From assembly GCA_014730235.1 (NCBI GenBank), contig WJIO01000407.1:1-41750 (forward strand): 41,750 nt of DNA, read 5' to 3'. The position numbers and the translations under genes were made by a program. Numbering within the stretch: position 1 is the stretch's first letter; the number at the start of each line of letters is the position of its first letter. Below are positions 1 to 8,536 of the stretch, piece by piece. A model generated the notes under the pieces. It worked only from the letters and a program-made list of their open reading frames with translations, was not told the DNA's origin and did not search any database. Origin of the DNA: Candidatus Poribacteria bacterium. Lineage in GTDB: Bacteria; Poribacteria; DTPJ01; WJIO01.

Positions 1-1070
1 ATTATAAGGGACAACGAGCGGCGCTTTTGTATGGCTTCTTGAAAAGCCATTTCCAAATTTTCCTGAAAACCGGTAAAACTTTTAAGACCGGTTAGTCCAT
101 CAACATTCTTTGAAAATTCATCAGCCCTGGACTGGGCTTTCAGGTTGGCTATAGCCAGAGCGGAGGTATTTGCCAGGATAGATATTACCCTTAGATCCCT
201 GTGATTAAAAGCGTTTTCCCCGCTGTCCACAAAACATACAATCCCAATGGCTTCATCTTTAACCAGCATTGGCACTCCCAGGAAGGATTTAACGCGACCT
301 ATGATTTTATTTGATGAAAATACATTAAAATATTCTCCCCGGTTATTATGAAAAAAAGCCTGTTTAGTTCTTATTACATGTCCGGCAAGACCATCCTGAT
401 CAGAAAAGGTTGCTCTCTTTATATTTCTGTAGATGTTTCCCATTTCTACCTGGAATAAGTTGTCCTCTTCATTTTTCCGTAAACTCAACAGACAGCTTTC
501 ACTCTCCACTAATTTTGTAGCCGAATCAAAAGTCATCTGGAGTATTGAGTCAATATCATCCGTCCTTGCTATTTTGTCACATATATTGTTCAAAAATGAG
601 ACATCTGAAGATTCTGTGTCTACAAATCTTTTTATTCTTATGTTATTCACCAGAGCAGCAAACTGTTCTGCAAAAAGGGATAAAAGCTTCTGATCTTTGG
701 GAACAAAGACAAACATTTTTTTGCTGTCTATACTGAGTACACCTTCAAGTATTTCATCCCTCATAACCGGAACAGCATAAAAAGATTTTATAAGCTTTAA
801 ATCTTCATTTCTGTTATAAATACCAAGATTTACGCTGTCATTCTCAGAAAATTTTCGCGTGAAGGGTTTTTCGTTTTCTGCAACCCAACCTATAGGACCT
901 TCACCAAAGTTAATACTGGAATTAGGCATAACATTATCGCTCAAACTATAGTGATGCCAGAGTTTTAATACACGATTATCGTTATCTGCCAGCAAGAACG
1001 CGGTAGTATATGCCTCAGTAGCAGTACTAACGAGCTTTATTAACTCATCAATGTCTACCTGAATTTCCAT
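1..1070 (-). CDS. GAF-GAF-GGDEF signalling protein, 3' end cut by the window edge
   Basis: The reading frame stays open from an ATG at 1070 to the left edge (about 356 residues visible). Two GAF-type sensory domains are visible, roughly residues 5-145 and 160-310; the second has the typical GVPMLVKDEAIGIVCFVDSG strand pattern. From about residue 322 comes DGLTGLKSF, which matches the start of a GGDEF (diguanylate cyclase) domain. The GG(D/E)EF catalytic loop lies outside the window, so enzymatic activity cannot be judged. There is no signal peptide or membrane segment, so this is probably a soluble sensor. It lies 187 bp downstream of the sigma-54 activator on the same strand and may be co-transcribed with it. 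No strong ribosome binding site precedes the ATG. Confidence 0.85.
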   Translation of the reverse strand, partial: MEIQVDIDELIKLVSTATEAYTTAFLLADNDNRVLKLWHHYSLSDNVMPNSSINFGEGPIGWVAENEKPFTRKFSENDSVNLGIYNRNEDLKLIKSFYAVPVMRDEILEGVLSIDSKKMFVFVPKDQKLLSLFAEQFAALVNNIRIKRFVDTESSDVSFLNNICDKIARTDDIDSILQMTFDSATKLVESESCLLSLRKNEEDNLFQVEMGNIYRNIKRATFSDQDGLAGHVIRTKQAFFHNNRGEYFNVFSSNKIIGRVKSFLGVPMLVKDEAIGIVCFVDSGENAFNHRDLRVISILANTSALAIANLKAQSRADEFSKNVDGLTGLKSFTGFQENLEMAFQEAIQKRRSLSLI

Positions 1071-1257
1071 TGTAAAAACTATAGTCCGTTTTTAATTTGA
1101 ATCTATACGGATAACCGAAACTTTGTGAAGAGAGAAGGTAAGAACTGAAAAATCCCCCATAAGCCAATCTCCCTGCATCCCAAATATATATCAGCTTTTC
1201 TGAGTATAACAAGAGGCGTTAATTTAGAGTAGAGAATAGCATTAATATTTTGCGATG

Positions 1258-2610
1258 TCAAGGATTTTCTACTATGTAATCTTTCATTTTTCTATACAAA
1301 GTAGCCCGACCAATTCCCAGAATTTCGGCAGATTTTGTATAGTTCATGGAATTTTTTTCAAGTATCTGGTGCATGTAATTTAATTTTAGTTCTTCCAGGG
1401 TTGCCTGGTTTTTATTTTCCTTCTGGAATTTATCAGAACCATTGGTTAAAATATGTGCAGGTAGGGATGACGGTTGGATAACTTCTTCCTGGGTAACGGC
1501 AACAGCATGCTGAATTGCGTTTTGTAGTTCCCTTATATTTCCGGGCCAGTCGTAATTCATTAATATGGAAAATGTATCCCGGGATAGACTGGTTATATCC
1601 TTTTTGGCTTTGCTGGAAAATCTTTCCAGGAAATACTGAACCAGTAACGGTAGATCATCCTTGCGTTCTCTCAAGGGAGGTAGGTTTATTTCAATAACAT
1701 TGATCCTGTAATATAAATCTTCTCTGAATTCATCCCTTTCTATGGCCTTTTGCAAATCTTTGTTAGTGGCTGCTATAAGTCTTACATCCACTCTTACTGA
1801 AAGATTATCACCGATCTTGCGAATTTCTCCGTTTTCAAGGAATCTCAGGAGTTTCGCCTGGGTTAGCAGACTTGCATCGGCTATTTCATCCAGAAACAGG
1901 GTGCCGCCGTCGGCTTCCTCAAATAATCCCTTTCTTTCTGTGGATGCGTCTGTAAAAGCCCCTTCTGTGTGGCCGAACAATTCGCTTTCCTGTATGTTTT
2001 CAGGCAGGGCTGCACAATTGACAGGAACAAAGGGTTTATCTTTGCGTGGACTATTGAAATGTATTGCCTGGGCTACAAGCTCTTTTCCCGTTCCACTTTC
2101 GCCGGTTATAAATACAGCCGTATCAAATTGACATACCCGGTTTATCAGATCAAAGACTTTCAGCATGGCCTTATTATCGCCTACTATGTTGGGGAATTTA
2201 TGCTTTTGTTCAACCCGGGTTTTAAGCATTTTTACATTTTCAGCAAGCTCTTGATTTTCCAGTATCCTGCTTATAATAAGGGTTAATTCCTCCATATTTA
2301 TAGGCTTGGTAACAAAATCATATGCCCCTAATTTCATAGCTTCAACAGCCATTACCACCGAGGCATAGCTTGTAGTCACTATAATATCAGTATCCGGGGA
2401 TATTTCCCTGAAAGCCTTTAAAACATCAATGCCTGAAACCTCCTCTATCTGAAGGTCTATTATGGCTATATCAAATATATCCTTCTTCATAAGTTCCATA
2501 GCTTCCGAACCCGATGAGGCTTCGGCGATATTATGCCTCATATCCGTAAAGGCTTTGCTTAATATGCGTCTTATAGTCTTTGATCTATCGGCGATAAGTA
2601 TGTTAGCCAT
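1258..2610 (-). CDS. NtrC-family sigma-54-dependent response regulator
   Basis: This 450-residue protein has the full three-part layout of the family. A receiver domain (1-115) has phospho-acceptor D52 in IIDLQ. An AAA+ domain (about 140-370) has Walker A GESGTGKE near 169 and LFLDE as Walker B. A Fis-type helix-turn-helix ends the protein (YTKSAEILGIGRATLYRKM). The sigma-54 contact loop reads GAFTDA rather than the usual GAFTGA. The acidic pair of the receiver is reduced to D8-R9, so Mg-dependent phosphorylation may be altered. A good sigma-70-type promoter lies upstream (2661-2689). No histidine kinase is next to it; the downstream GAF-GGDEF protein is the only signalling neighbour. Two sigma-54 promoter matches elsewhere in the window are possible targets, which is inference. 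Confidence 0.93.
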   Translation of the reverse strand: MANILIADRSKTIRRILSKAFTDMRHNIAEASSGSEAMELMKKDIFDIAIIDLQIEEVSGIDVLKAFREISPDTDIIVTTSYASVVMAVEAMKLGAYDFVTKPINMEELTLIISRILENQELAENVKMLKTRVEQKHKFPNIVGDNKAMLKVFDLINRVCQFDTAVFITGESGTGKELVAQAIHFNSPRKDKPFVPVNCAALPENIQESELFGHTEGAFTDASTERKGLFEEADGGTLFLDEIADASLLTQAKLLRFLENGEIRKIGDNLSVRVDVRLIAATNKDLQKAIERDEFREDLYYRINVIEINLPPLRERKDDLPLLVQYFLERFSSKAKKDITSLSRDTFSILMNYDWPGNIRELQNAIQHAVAVTQEEVIQPSSLPAHILTNGSDKFQKENKNQATLEELKLNYMHQILEKNSMNYTKSAEILGIGRATLYRKMKDYIVENP

Positions 2611-2660
2611 TTATTTACTCCCAAGTTGGATGATTGGGAACAGGCGAGAGCTTTTTATAC

Positions 2661-2689
2661 ATTATATCACAAGCTGTCTGCCGAATCAA
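2661..2689 (-). promoter_or_regulatory. Sigma-70-type promoter of the sigma-54 activator gene
   Basis: Read on the minus strand: TTGATT, 17-bp spacer, TATAAT. The predicted start is about 40 nt upstream of the ATG at 2610. Confidence 0.65.
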
Positions 2690-3117
2690 CAAAATTTACA
2701 TATGTTTATATGTGCAAATGTATAACATGTACGGATAACCAAGCATAAATTTTATGCTTGGATGCTTGGTTTTAAACTTGACCAAATTGCCTATTCGTGC
2801 TAATCTTCATAAATTAAGTGATTTCAATAAATATACTTTAAGTTTTAGATTCTTCACTCTGATAAGAATGAAATATATAAAGTTTTCTTATTACAACATA
2901 AACTTGAAGAGTCAATTTTCCTAAGTATATTATCTTGAAAGTAAACCAAAAATAGTTAGTTAAAGTCTAAATATAGAGAAAGGAGGCTAAGGTTAACAAC
3001 AAAAATTATATATTTTTGGAATTTATCTTTGCTAAAGTGCTGGAAAAAAGCAGGGAGATTTTTTAGATTTTTATTTATTTGAACCTTAAATTAATATAAC
3101 TACCAGGAGGTAAAATA
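2690..3117. other. Divergent intergenic region with palindrome and shared motifs
   Basis: This is the gene-free stretch between the activator (minus) and the LamG gene (plus). It holds ATATGTGCAAATGT near 2708, which recurs inverted upstream of cysK. TGTACGGATAACC at 2728-2740 recurs with one change at 1104-1116. A 23-bp palindrome, CCAAGCATAAA-T-TTTATGCTTGG, lies at 2739-2761. Possible plus-strand promoters are TTGACC-N17-TAATCT (2778-2806) and TTGAAG-N16-TATATT (2904-2931). A consensus Shine-Dalgarno AAAGGAGG near 2979 has no start codon at a useful distance. I see no protein-coding gene here. Confidence 0.5.
2778..2806 (+). promoter_or_regulatory. Candidate promoter for the LamG gene
   Basis: TTGACC, 17-bp spacer, TAATCT on the plus strand. 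It would give a leader of about 300 nt before the ATG at 3118. A second, weaker candidate at 2904-2931 would give a shorter leader. Confidence 0.4.
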
Positions 3118-3879
3118 ATGACTAAGAGAATTTTATTTTCTCTTTTTATAATGACTGCTTTAGTATTTTCTCATGCTGTTGCCAAGGATATTGATGGCTT
3201 AGTTATGTATTTTTCTTTTGACGCTGGAAACGGTGACGAAGTAATAGATGAATCCGGCAACGGAAATAATGGAGAAATAACAGGCGCAGAATGGGATAAT
3301 GGTATATATGGCGGTGCCCTAAGTTTTGATGGCGCCAGTTTTGTGGAAGTACCAAGTTCTGACTCTCTGGAAGGACTTTTGGAAGAGATGACTGTAATGT
3401 GCTGGATAAACCCTACCCTTACAGGAAGCGGTTGGCAGGGAGTTGTAACTAAAGGTGCTGATGGCGCAGAACACTTTGAGCTTCTTATAAACACAGATGC
3501 ACATATTCATACCGCTCAGATGTTTGCTGGTGGTAGAGCTGTTGCTGATAGAGGTAATGTTCTTGTTACTGCAGATGAATGGAATCATGTAGCCGTTACC
3601 TACAAAGAAGGTGAATGGATAGTCTATCTTAACGGTGAAGAGGGAGATAACAGCGTTGCCGCAAGTGGTGAATTAGTACCCGATGGTCAGCCGTTAGTAA
3701 TAGGTGACGAAAGACCTATGAACCGTCTTTATGAAGGTTTGATTGATGAAGTCGCTGTATTCAACAGGGTTCTTCCCCAGGACGAAATAAACGATCTTAT
3801 GAATAACAGCATCGCTGATGTTCTGCCTGTCGAACCAGCAGGGAAACTCACAACCACATGGGCAGAAACAAAGAAGTAG
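3118..3879 (+). CDS. Secreted LamG/concanavalin A-like domain protein
   Basis: 253 residues. A Sec signal peptide (MTKRILFSLFIMTALVFSHA, residues 1-20) is followed by one LamG (laminin-G/pentraxin-like) jelly-roll domain spanning about 25-230. Family hallmarks are visible: MYFSFD, DESGNGNNGEI, GALSFDG, MTVMCWINP, WNHVAVTYK, YLNGE and GLIDEVAVFNRVL. Such domains bind carbohydrates or glycoproteins and are abundant in polysaccharide-degrading bacteria. No catalytic domain or anchor is present, so it is probably a secreted or periplasmic binding protein with unknown ligand. The start is fixed by a strong AGGAGG ribosome binding site 8 bases upstream. Confidence 0.85.
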   Translation: MTKRILFSLFIMTALVFSHAVAKDIDGLVMYFSFDAGNGDEVIDESGNGNNGEITGAEWDNGIYGGALSFDGASFVEVPSSDSLEGLLEEMTVMCWINPTLTGSGWQGVVTKGADGAEHFELLINTDAHIHTAQMFAGGRAVADRGNVLVTADEWNHVAVTYKEGEWIVYLNGEEGDNSVAASGELVPDGQPLVIGDERPMNRLYEGLIDEVAVFNRVLPQDEINDLMNNSIADVLPVEPAGKLTTTWAETKK

Positions 3880-3907
3880 TTTTACATTACATATAAATAA
3901 TTTATTT

Positions 3908-3933
3908 ATGGGCGACTTTTAAAAGTCGCCCAT
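3908..3933. terminator. Perfect 26-bp palindrome between LamG and oxidoreductase genes
   Basis: ATGGGCGACTTTT followed by its exact complement. It lies 29 bp after the LamG stop and 24 bp before the next ATG. No T-run follows, so it may be a weak terminator, an mRNA-stabilising hairpin or an operator. Confidence 0.45.
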
Positions 3934-3957
3934 ATGTTTAAATTCAGGAGGTGGAAA

Positions 3958-5046
3958 ATGTCTCCAAAGGACAAAAAAGAAAAGAGCGATAAAAAAGTTC
4001 GCGCAGCTATAGTCGGTATGGGTATCGGCAGACCTAATGGCCAGGCCATACAGAAAAACCCCAGGGGGGAAATTGTAGCCCTGTGCGATCTAAAAGAAGA
4101 TCGTATGATGGATTTTGCCAAATCCCTACCCAATGAGGTAAAATTCTATACCGATTACAAGAAAATGTGTAAGGATAAAGAGATAGATGCAGTGTTTGTG
4201 GGAACTCCTAACCAGTGGCATGTGCCAATCGCACTGGAAGCGGTAAAAAGAGACAAGCATGTGATGGTGACAAAACCCCTGGCCGACTCAGAAAAAGCAG
4301 CCGAAAAGCTTGTAGAAGCGGCGGAATCTGCCGGAGTAGTCAACATGATGTCTTTGTCCACTCGCTTTGCTGACAATTGCAAGTACATGGGTAGTCTCGA
4401 AAGAGAAGGCTTCTTTGGTGAAATATACTATGCCCGGGCCCGAAGTGTCAGAAGAAGCGGCATACCAGCCTGGAACCTCGGTTTTATACAAAAAGGCGGT
4501 GGAGCGTTTCGGGATATGGGTGTGCATGTGCTGGACGCCGTATGGTGGATAATGGGTATGCCCAAACCTGTAAGCGTAAAAGGCGTTGCAGGGGCAAAAT
4601 TCGGCCCTAGGGGACTTGGCTACTGGAATTATAACAAACCTGAAAAAGAAGTCTATGAACAATACAAAAGCGACGACTACGCCGGTGGACTCATAACCTT
4701 TGAGGGTGGTATCGGTCTACAGGTGGAAAGTTTCTGGGCATCCCATCAGCCTGAGGAACTGCAAATCGAGCTTTTTGGAACAGAAGCCGGCGGTAAACTC
4801 AATCCCGTAACCCTCTACATAACAGAACACGGAACAGCCCAGAACACGATGGTAAATATACCCAAAGGTCCGTCATCATGGGATAACATAGCCGGTCACT
4901 TTATTGACTGCATCCTTAATGGTGTTGAATGTCAAGCGCCTCTGCGGCACGGTCTTATCGTTCAGCAAATGATGGAAGCCGTGTTAAAAAGCGCAGAAAA
5001 GGGCAAAGAAATTCGTCTGGATAAAGGCGATAAAAAGAAGAAGTAA
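3958..5046 (+). CDS. Gfo/Idh/MocA-family oxidoreductase
   Basis: An NAD(P)-dependent sugar- or cyclitol-type dehydrogenase by family. The N-terminal Rossmann fold shows AAIVGMGIGRPNG, then ALCDL at the end of strand 2. The conserved lysine sits in VTKPLA (the EKP motif of the family) and the C-terminal domain has GGGAFRDMGVHVLDAVWW. The ATG at 3958 is chosen over the in-frame ATG at 3934 because AGGAGG sits 6 bases before it, while 3934 lies at the edge of the palindrome. This gives 362 residues, normal for the family. The Lys/Asp-rich N-terminus (DKKEKSDKK) is not a signal peptide, so the protein is cytoplasmic. The substrate cannot be told from sequence. Confidence 0.9.
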   Translation: MSPKDKKEKSDKKVRAAIVGMGIGRPNGQAIQKNPRGEIVALCDLKEDRMMDFAKSLPNEVKFYTDYKKMCKDKEIDAVFVGTPNQWHVPIALEAVKRDKHVMVTKPLADSEKAAEKLVEAAESAGVVNMMSLSTRFADNCKYMGSLEREGFFGEIYYARARSVRRSGIPAWNLGFIQKGGGAFRDMGVHVLDAVWWIMGMPKPVSVKGVAGAKFGPRGLGYWNYNKPEKEVYEQYKSDDYAGGLITFEGGIGLQVESFWASHQPEELQIELFGTEAGGKLNPVTLYITEHGTAQNTMVNIPKGPSSWDNIAGHFIDCILNGVECQAPLRHGLIVQQMMEAVLKSAEKGKEIRLDKGDKKKK

Positions 5047-5085
5047 GAAAGTTAAACTAAAACGCTGAAAATTTCTAATTAGTAT

Positions 5086-5226
5086 GGTTCTTCCGACTTG
5101 AGTGTGGAAATATAAAAACATTGTCTGATTAAGAAATAATATCCTCTTTTTGGTTATTCCTGCTTTCGCAGGAATGACAGGCTGAGAGAATTTTCAAATT
5201 ATTACCACACTAAACCCAGAAGAACC
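5086..5226. mobile_element. Family 1 inverted-repeat element, copy 1 (141 bp)
   Basis: Left end GGTTCTTCCGACTTGAGTG, right end complementary (CACACTAAACCCAGAAGAACC read to the right edge). The core hairpin is a degenerate GTCATTCCTGC...GCAGGAATGAC. Flanks ATTAGTAT and ATAAATCT match at only 5 of 8 positions, so a duplication is not demonstrable here. Confidence 0.75.
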
Positions 5227-5304
5227 ATAAATCTTTTCTCGTAATTTCTTTAATTTAGGGTCATTCGGAATAAAGGGGATTTTTAGCGCGACTGAAAACC
5301 ACTA

Positions 5305-6258
5305 TCAAGAATCATATAATTCATCCAAACTGACTTCACGATTCTCATTTAAAGAGCGTTTACCAGCTTCCAGAACAGCTATAACCTCAACCTCTTCCTC
5401 GACAGGAACACTTTCCTCACCGTTCTTTAGCATATTTATAAAGCTTTCCTGAAGATAGTAATAAAGATCTGTTAAATCTGGTGTTAATGACCGCCATCCC
5501 TTTGTACCATAGATATTTATCTGGTAACCGGCTCGCATGTATTCAGCTTCTGCAACCATGAGAACCAGATCCCGGTCATTATCAAAACGAACCCGGACAA
5601 TATTACGGTCTGGCTTACCTACGTTAAGACATGAAACAGCACCACCTCCGAATATACCATAATACATAGAGAGGGCATGTATACCATAATAAACCAGTTC
5701 ATTGCCGCATATGGTTGTGGATATATGAATATCACCAAGTTCAGAAACTTCGTTTTTCAGGGCGATAATGTCAGGAACAAAGCGCAGTGAACTGGCGGAC
5801 ATAAAAGGTGTTCCGGTTTCTCTTACAAGATCGGCTATTTGCTGGGCCCGTTTAGTCGTCATAGCCAGAGGCTTATCGCAAAATGTTGGCACTCCCTTAC
5901 GCAGGGGATATTCTGCATAATCACATTGTTTGCCAGAGCCATCGTCCACTATAATTACACCGTCAACATCATCAGCACAGGCTTCAGGAGTGTTACATAC
6001 TTCTGGAATATAGCAGGTTTGGGCAAGACGTTCCGCCCATTCCCTATGAGGATCCCATACTTTTACTATTTTTGCACCATCAATACGTTTCTCCCCACTG
6101 GCGAAAGTCCAGTCCCACTGTTTTGATTTTGTTTCATCATAACCGTTATATGTAGATGAAAACGCCGTACCATGAAACGAGCCGGGAGATCTGGGTATAT
6201 CAACCCCTCGATATGTAGGGCTGTATGTAGCTGCGGAAATAATGCCAAGTTTAATCAT
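5305..6258 (-). CDS. Divergent Gfo/Idh/MocA-like oxidoreductase
   Basis: 317 residues. The N-terminus (IKLGIISAATYSPTYRG) is an atypical nucleotide-binding start without the clean GxGxxG loop. The body keeps family features: GVIIVDD, YPLRKGVPTFCDKPLAMT with the conserved lysine, and a C-terminal sheet ending in ELVYYGIHALSMYYGIFGGG. The ATG at 6258 is preferred over the GTG at 6267 because GAGGTG sits 6 bases upstream of the ATG and overlaps the GTG. It is transcribed towards the 3958 gene and is bracketed by family 1 elements on both sides. The cofactor preference and substrate are unknown; it could be a non-catalytic member. Confidence 0.75.
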   Translation of the reverse strand: MIKLGIISAATYSPTYRGVDIPRSPGSFHGTAFSSTYNGYDETKSKQWDWTFASGEKRIDGAKIVKVWDPHREWAERLAQTCYIPEVCNTPEACADDVDGVIIVDDGSGKQCDYAEYPLRKGVPTFCDKPLAMTTKRAQQIADLVRETGTPFMSASSLRFVPDIIALKNEVSELGDIHISTTICGNELVYYGIHALSMYYGIFGGGAVSCLNVGKPDRNIVRVRFDNDRDLVLMVAEAEYMRAGYQINIYGTKGWRSLTPDLTDLYYYLQESFINMLKNGEESVPVEEEVEVIAVLEAGKRSLNENREVSLDELYDS

Positions 6259-6285
6259 TTTGAGCACCTCTATTATGATAATATT

Positions 6286-6405
6286 GGTTCTTCCGGGTTT
6301 AGTGTGGTAAATATAAGGAACTTTCTTATGCTGTCATTCCTGCGAAAGCAGGAATGACAAGCTGAGAGAATTTTCAATTATAACCACACTAAACCCGGAA
6401 GAACC
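6286..6405. mobile_element. Family 1 inverted-repeat element, copy 2 (120 bp), near-consensus
   Basis: The cleanest copy: GGTTCTTCCGGGTTTAGTG at the left and its complement at the right, with a core hairpin GTCATTCCTGCG-AAA-GCAGGAATGAC. Flanking octamers ATAATATT and TAAATATT agree at 6 of 8 positions, consistent with a slightly decayed 8-bp target duplication. It lies just upstream of the 5305-6258 gene. Confidence 0.85.
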
Positions 6406-6480
6406 TAAATATTTTAAAGGGATATTATATCGATTCTGTTTTAACATGATCTATATGCCAGATCACTAATTAGTATTCAC

Positions 6481-6546
6481 TGCTTTTCTCAGGAATAACA
6501 AGCTGAGAGGATTTTCAATTATAGCCAAACTAAAGCCGGAAGAACC
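6481..6546. mobile_element. Family 1 element, right half only
   Basis: Keeps CAGGAATAACAAGCTGAGAG, the TTTTCAATTATA stretch and the terminal CCGGAAGAACC, but no left end is visible. It lies 75 bp from copy 2 and is probably a truncated relic. Confidence 0.65.
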
Positions 6547-6626
6547 TGGAATTTTGCAGAAATGACAGAAACTAATCTTTACTTTTTAGAATTATTTGCA
6601 TAAAAACGTTGAATACTAATTATTAT

Positions 6627-6670
6627 CAATCAACCCCATTTTATATAAAATGGGGTTGATTGGTTTTTTT
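6627..6670 (+). terminator. Rho-independent terminator hairpin
   Basis: Sixteen-base-pair stem (CAATCAACCCCATTTT and its complement, 4-base loop ATAT) followed by GGTTTTTTT on the plus strand. The gene ending nearby (6691) is on the minus strand, where no T-run follows. So it may act in both directions or stop antisense transcription. Confidence 0.6.
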
Positions 6671-6690
6671 AGATTTGTAAGTTTGTTTTA

Positions 6691-7491
6691 CTAGACGTCT
6701 AATTTCCCTTCTCTTGAAGCGGTTATATACTTCATACAATATTCATCCCTGGCCAAAAGGGCTTCGGCGGCGCATATAGTCGCCATCATTTGCACATCAG
6801 TAGGATCGATTATGGCTGCGTCCAGACCGTTGGCCATGGCCATAGCCAGCGTGACCCTGTTTACCAGCTTTCTGTTGGGTAAACCATAGGATATATTACT
6901 CAATCCGCAAACTATATGGGCTTCCGGAAATGTCTCATTTATCTTTCTGACAGCATCCAGAAATGCTATTCCCTGTTCCGGGCCTGAACTTACCGGCTGG
7001 ACAATGGCATCAAAAAAGACATTATCCATAGGAATACCATATTCATCCATAAACCCGGCCAATTTTTCGGCACTGGCGAATCTTCCTTCTGTATCGTGGG
7101 GAACTCCAGATTCATCCATAGTCAGAGCAACTATGTTGCATTTATGCTCTTTAACCATAGGGAGGATGACTTCGGCTCTTTCTTTTTCTGCTGTAACGGA
7201 ATTTATAATGGGAGTGCTGTTTTTATTTATCTTAAGGACGGCTTCAATAGCTGAAGGTCTTGGTGAATCTATACAAAGAGGAAGTTCCACTACTTCCTGG
7301 ACTATACCTGCCAGCCAGGATAAATCTTCTTCCTCAGTTTTTAGATTTGTACCGCAGTTTATATCAATGTAATCAGCACCGGCATCAGCCTGTTTTGTAG
7401 CTATACCTTTGATATATTCTGCGTCTTTCTCTTCGATAGCCTTAGCGATTTTACTGCGTGAACTATTAATAAGCTCTCCAATAATAATCAT
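6691..7491 (-). CDS. Methyltetrahydrofolate-corrinoid methyltransferase-like protein
   Basis: 266 residues forming a pterin-binding TIM barrel related to dihydropteroate synthase and to the methyl-THF domains of AcsE, MetH and MtgA/MtvC proteins. The visible motifs are IIGELINSSR at the start, QADAGADYIDINCGTN (strand 2), LCIDSPRP (strand 3), PIINSVTAEKER (strand 4), FFDAIVQPVSSG and HIVCGLSNISYGLPNR. The family moves a methyl group between 5-methyl-THF and a corrinoid protein. No corrinoid-protein or Wood-Ljungdahl gene is adjacent, so the partner is unknown. Its own promoter (7554-7582) lies just inside the spacer after cysK. Confidence 0.82.
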   Translation of the reverse strand: MIIIGELINSSRSKIAKAIEEKDAEYIKGIATKQADAGADYIDINCGTNLKTEEEDLSWLAGIVQEVVELPLCIDSPRPSAIEAVLKINKNSTPIINSVTAEKERAEVILPMVKEHKCNIVALTMDESGVPHDTEGRFASAEKLAGFMDEYGIPMDNVFFDAIVQPVSSGPEQGIAFLDAVRKINETFPEAHIVCGLSNISYGLPNRKLVNRVTLAMAMANGLDAAIIDPTDVQMMATICAAEALLARDEYCMKYITASREGKLDV

Positions 7492-7553
7492 CCTGTTTCT
7501 CCTGATAATATTTTAAGTATATTTCTTAAACTTTAATTTTCTATTAGGTATGA

Positions 7554-7582
7554 ATTCTATCATACAAGAAATACAGTGTCAA
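7554..7582 (-). promoter_or_regulatory. Sigma-70-type promoter of the methyltransferase gene
   Basis: On the minus strand: TTGACA, 17-bp spacer, TAGAAT, about 60 bp upstream of the start codon. It lies within 30 bp of the cysK stop, so the gene does not depend on cysK read-through. Confidence 0.7.
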
Positions 7583-7609
7583 TATTTTATGCTTGGTCCT
7601 TGGATTTAT

Positions 7610-8536
7610 TTATGTCATGAAAAGCTCAGTACTGAGATAACGTTCTCCTGTATCGGGTATTATAACCACAATTGTTTTACCAATATTTTCGATTCGTTTG
7701 GCTACTTCCAGGGATGCCCATACGGCTGCACCAGATGACATTCCACAAAGTATACCCTCTTTTACTGCCATCTGTTTCGCTACATCAAAGGCATTTTTGG
7801 CTTTTACTTTTATTATCTCGTCAATGATATTTGTGTTTAAAACACCGGGTATAAACCCCGCGCCCATCCCCTGAAAATTATGAGATCCGGGTTTACCACC
7901 TGATAATACAGGTGAATCCCAGGGTTCAACGGCAATCGCTTTAAAGGATGGTTTACGCTCTTTTATTAGCTCTGAAACACCTGTTATGGTTCCACCAGTG
8001 CCCACTGATGAAACAAGAAAATCCACCTTACCCTGAGTATCCTGCCATATTTCTTCCCCTGTTGTTTTTCTATGGGCATGGGGATTCGCCGGATTGTTGA
8101 ATTGATCTGGCATGAAAGAATTGGGTGTGGACTTAACCAGTTCCCGGGCTTTTTTGATTGCTCCCTGAGTGCCTTCCGAAGCAGGGGTTAAAACCAGTTC
8201 TGCGCCTAAAAATTCCATTAGCTTTCTCCGCTCTTCACTCATTTTTTCAGACATAGTAAGAATCAGACGGTAGCCTTTAGACGCGCATACACAGGCAAGA
8301 CCAATGCCGGTATTTCCGCTGGTAGGTTCGATAATAACTGTATCTTTGTTAACCAATCCTCTTTTTTCTGCATCTTCAATCATGTTGATAGTGATCCTCT
8401 CTTTTATACACCTCAGAGGATTAAAATACTCTAATTTTGCCAAAACCTTTGCATTAATCCCTTCTGTTATATTATTCAATCGCACAAGGGGAGTTTTGCC
8501 AATTGTCTTTGTTATATTTTCATAAATATTCGGCAT
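7610..8536 (-). CDS. cysK: Cysteine synthase (O-acetylserine sulfhydrylase)
   Basis: A PLP-dependent enzyme that makes cysteine from O-acetylserine and sulfide. 308 residues, the usual length. The start shows IGKTPLVRLNNI; the PLP lysine is K45 in LRCIKERI, where most CysK proteins read GSVKDR, so the region is somewhat divergent. The substrate loop TSGNTG is at 72-77. The phosphate-binding glycine loop is VGTGGTITG and the C-terminal serine region is CGMSSGAA. The start is supported by GGGAGG 8 bases upstream. CysM or a related beta-replacing enzyme is possible. No cysE or sulfide-producing gene is nearby. Confidence 0.9.
   Translation of the reverse strand: MPNIYENITKTIGKTPLVRLNNITEGINAKVLAKLEYFNPLRCIKERITINMIEDAEKRGLVNKDTVIIEPTSGNTGIGLACVCASKGYRLILTMSEKMSEERRKLMEFLGAELVLTPASEGTQGAIKKARELVKSTPNSFMPDQFNNPANPHAHRKTTGEEIWQDTQGKVDFLVSSVGTGGTITGVSELIKERKPSFKAIAVEPWDSPVLSGGKPGSHNFQGMGAGFIPGVLNTNIIDEIIKVKAKNAFDVAKQMAVKEGILCGMSSGAAVWASLEVAKRIENIGKTIVVIIPDTGERYLSTELFMT

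Noticed and set aside
1742-2131. Plus-strand frame inside the sigma-54 activator gene
   Set aside because: It is antisense to well-conserved AAA+ motifs and has no ribosome binding site.
3934-3957. Upstream in-frame ATG for the first oxidoreductase
   Set aside because: It lies at the edge of the palindrome without its own ribosome binding site; the ATG at 3958 has AGGAGG at proper distance.
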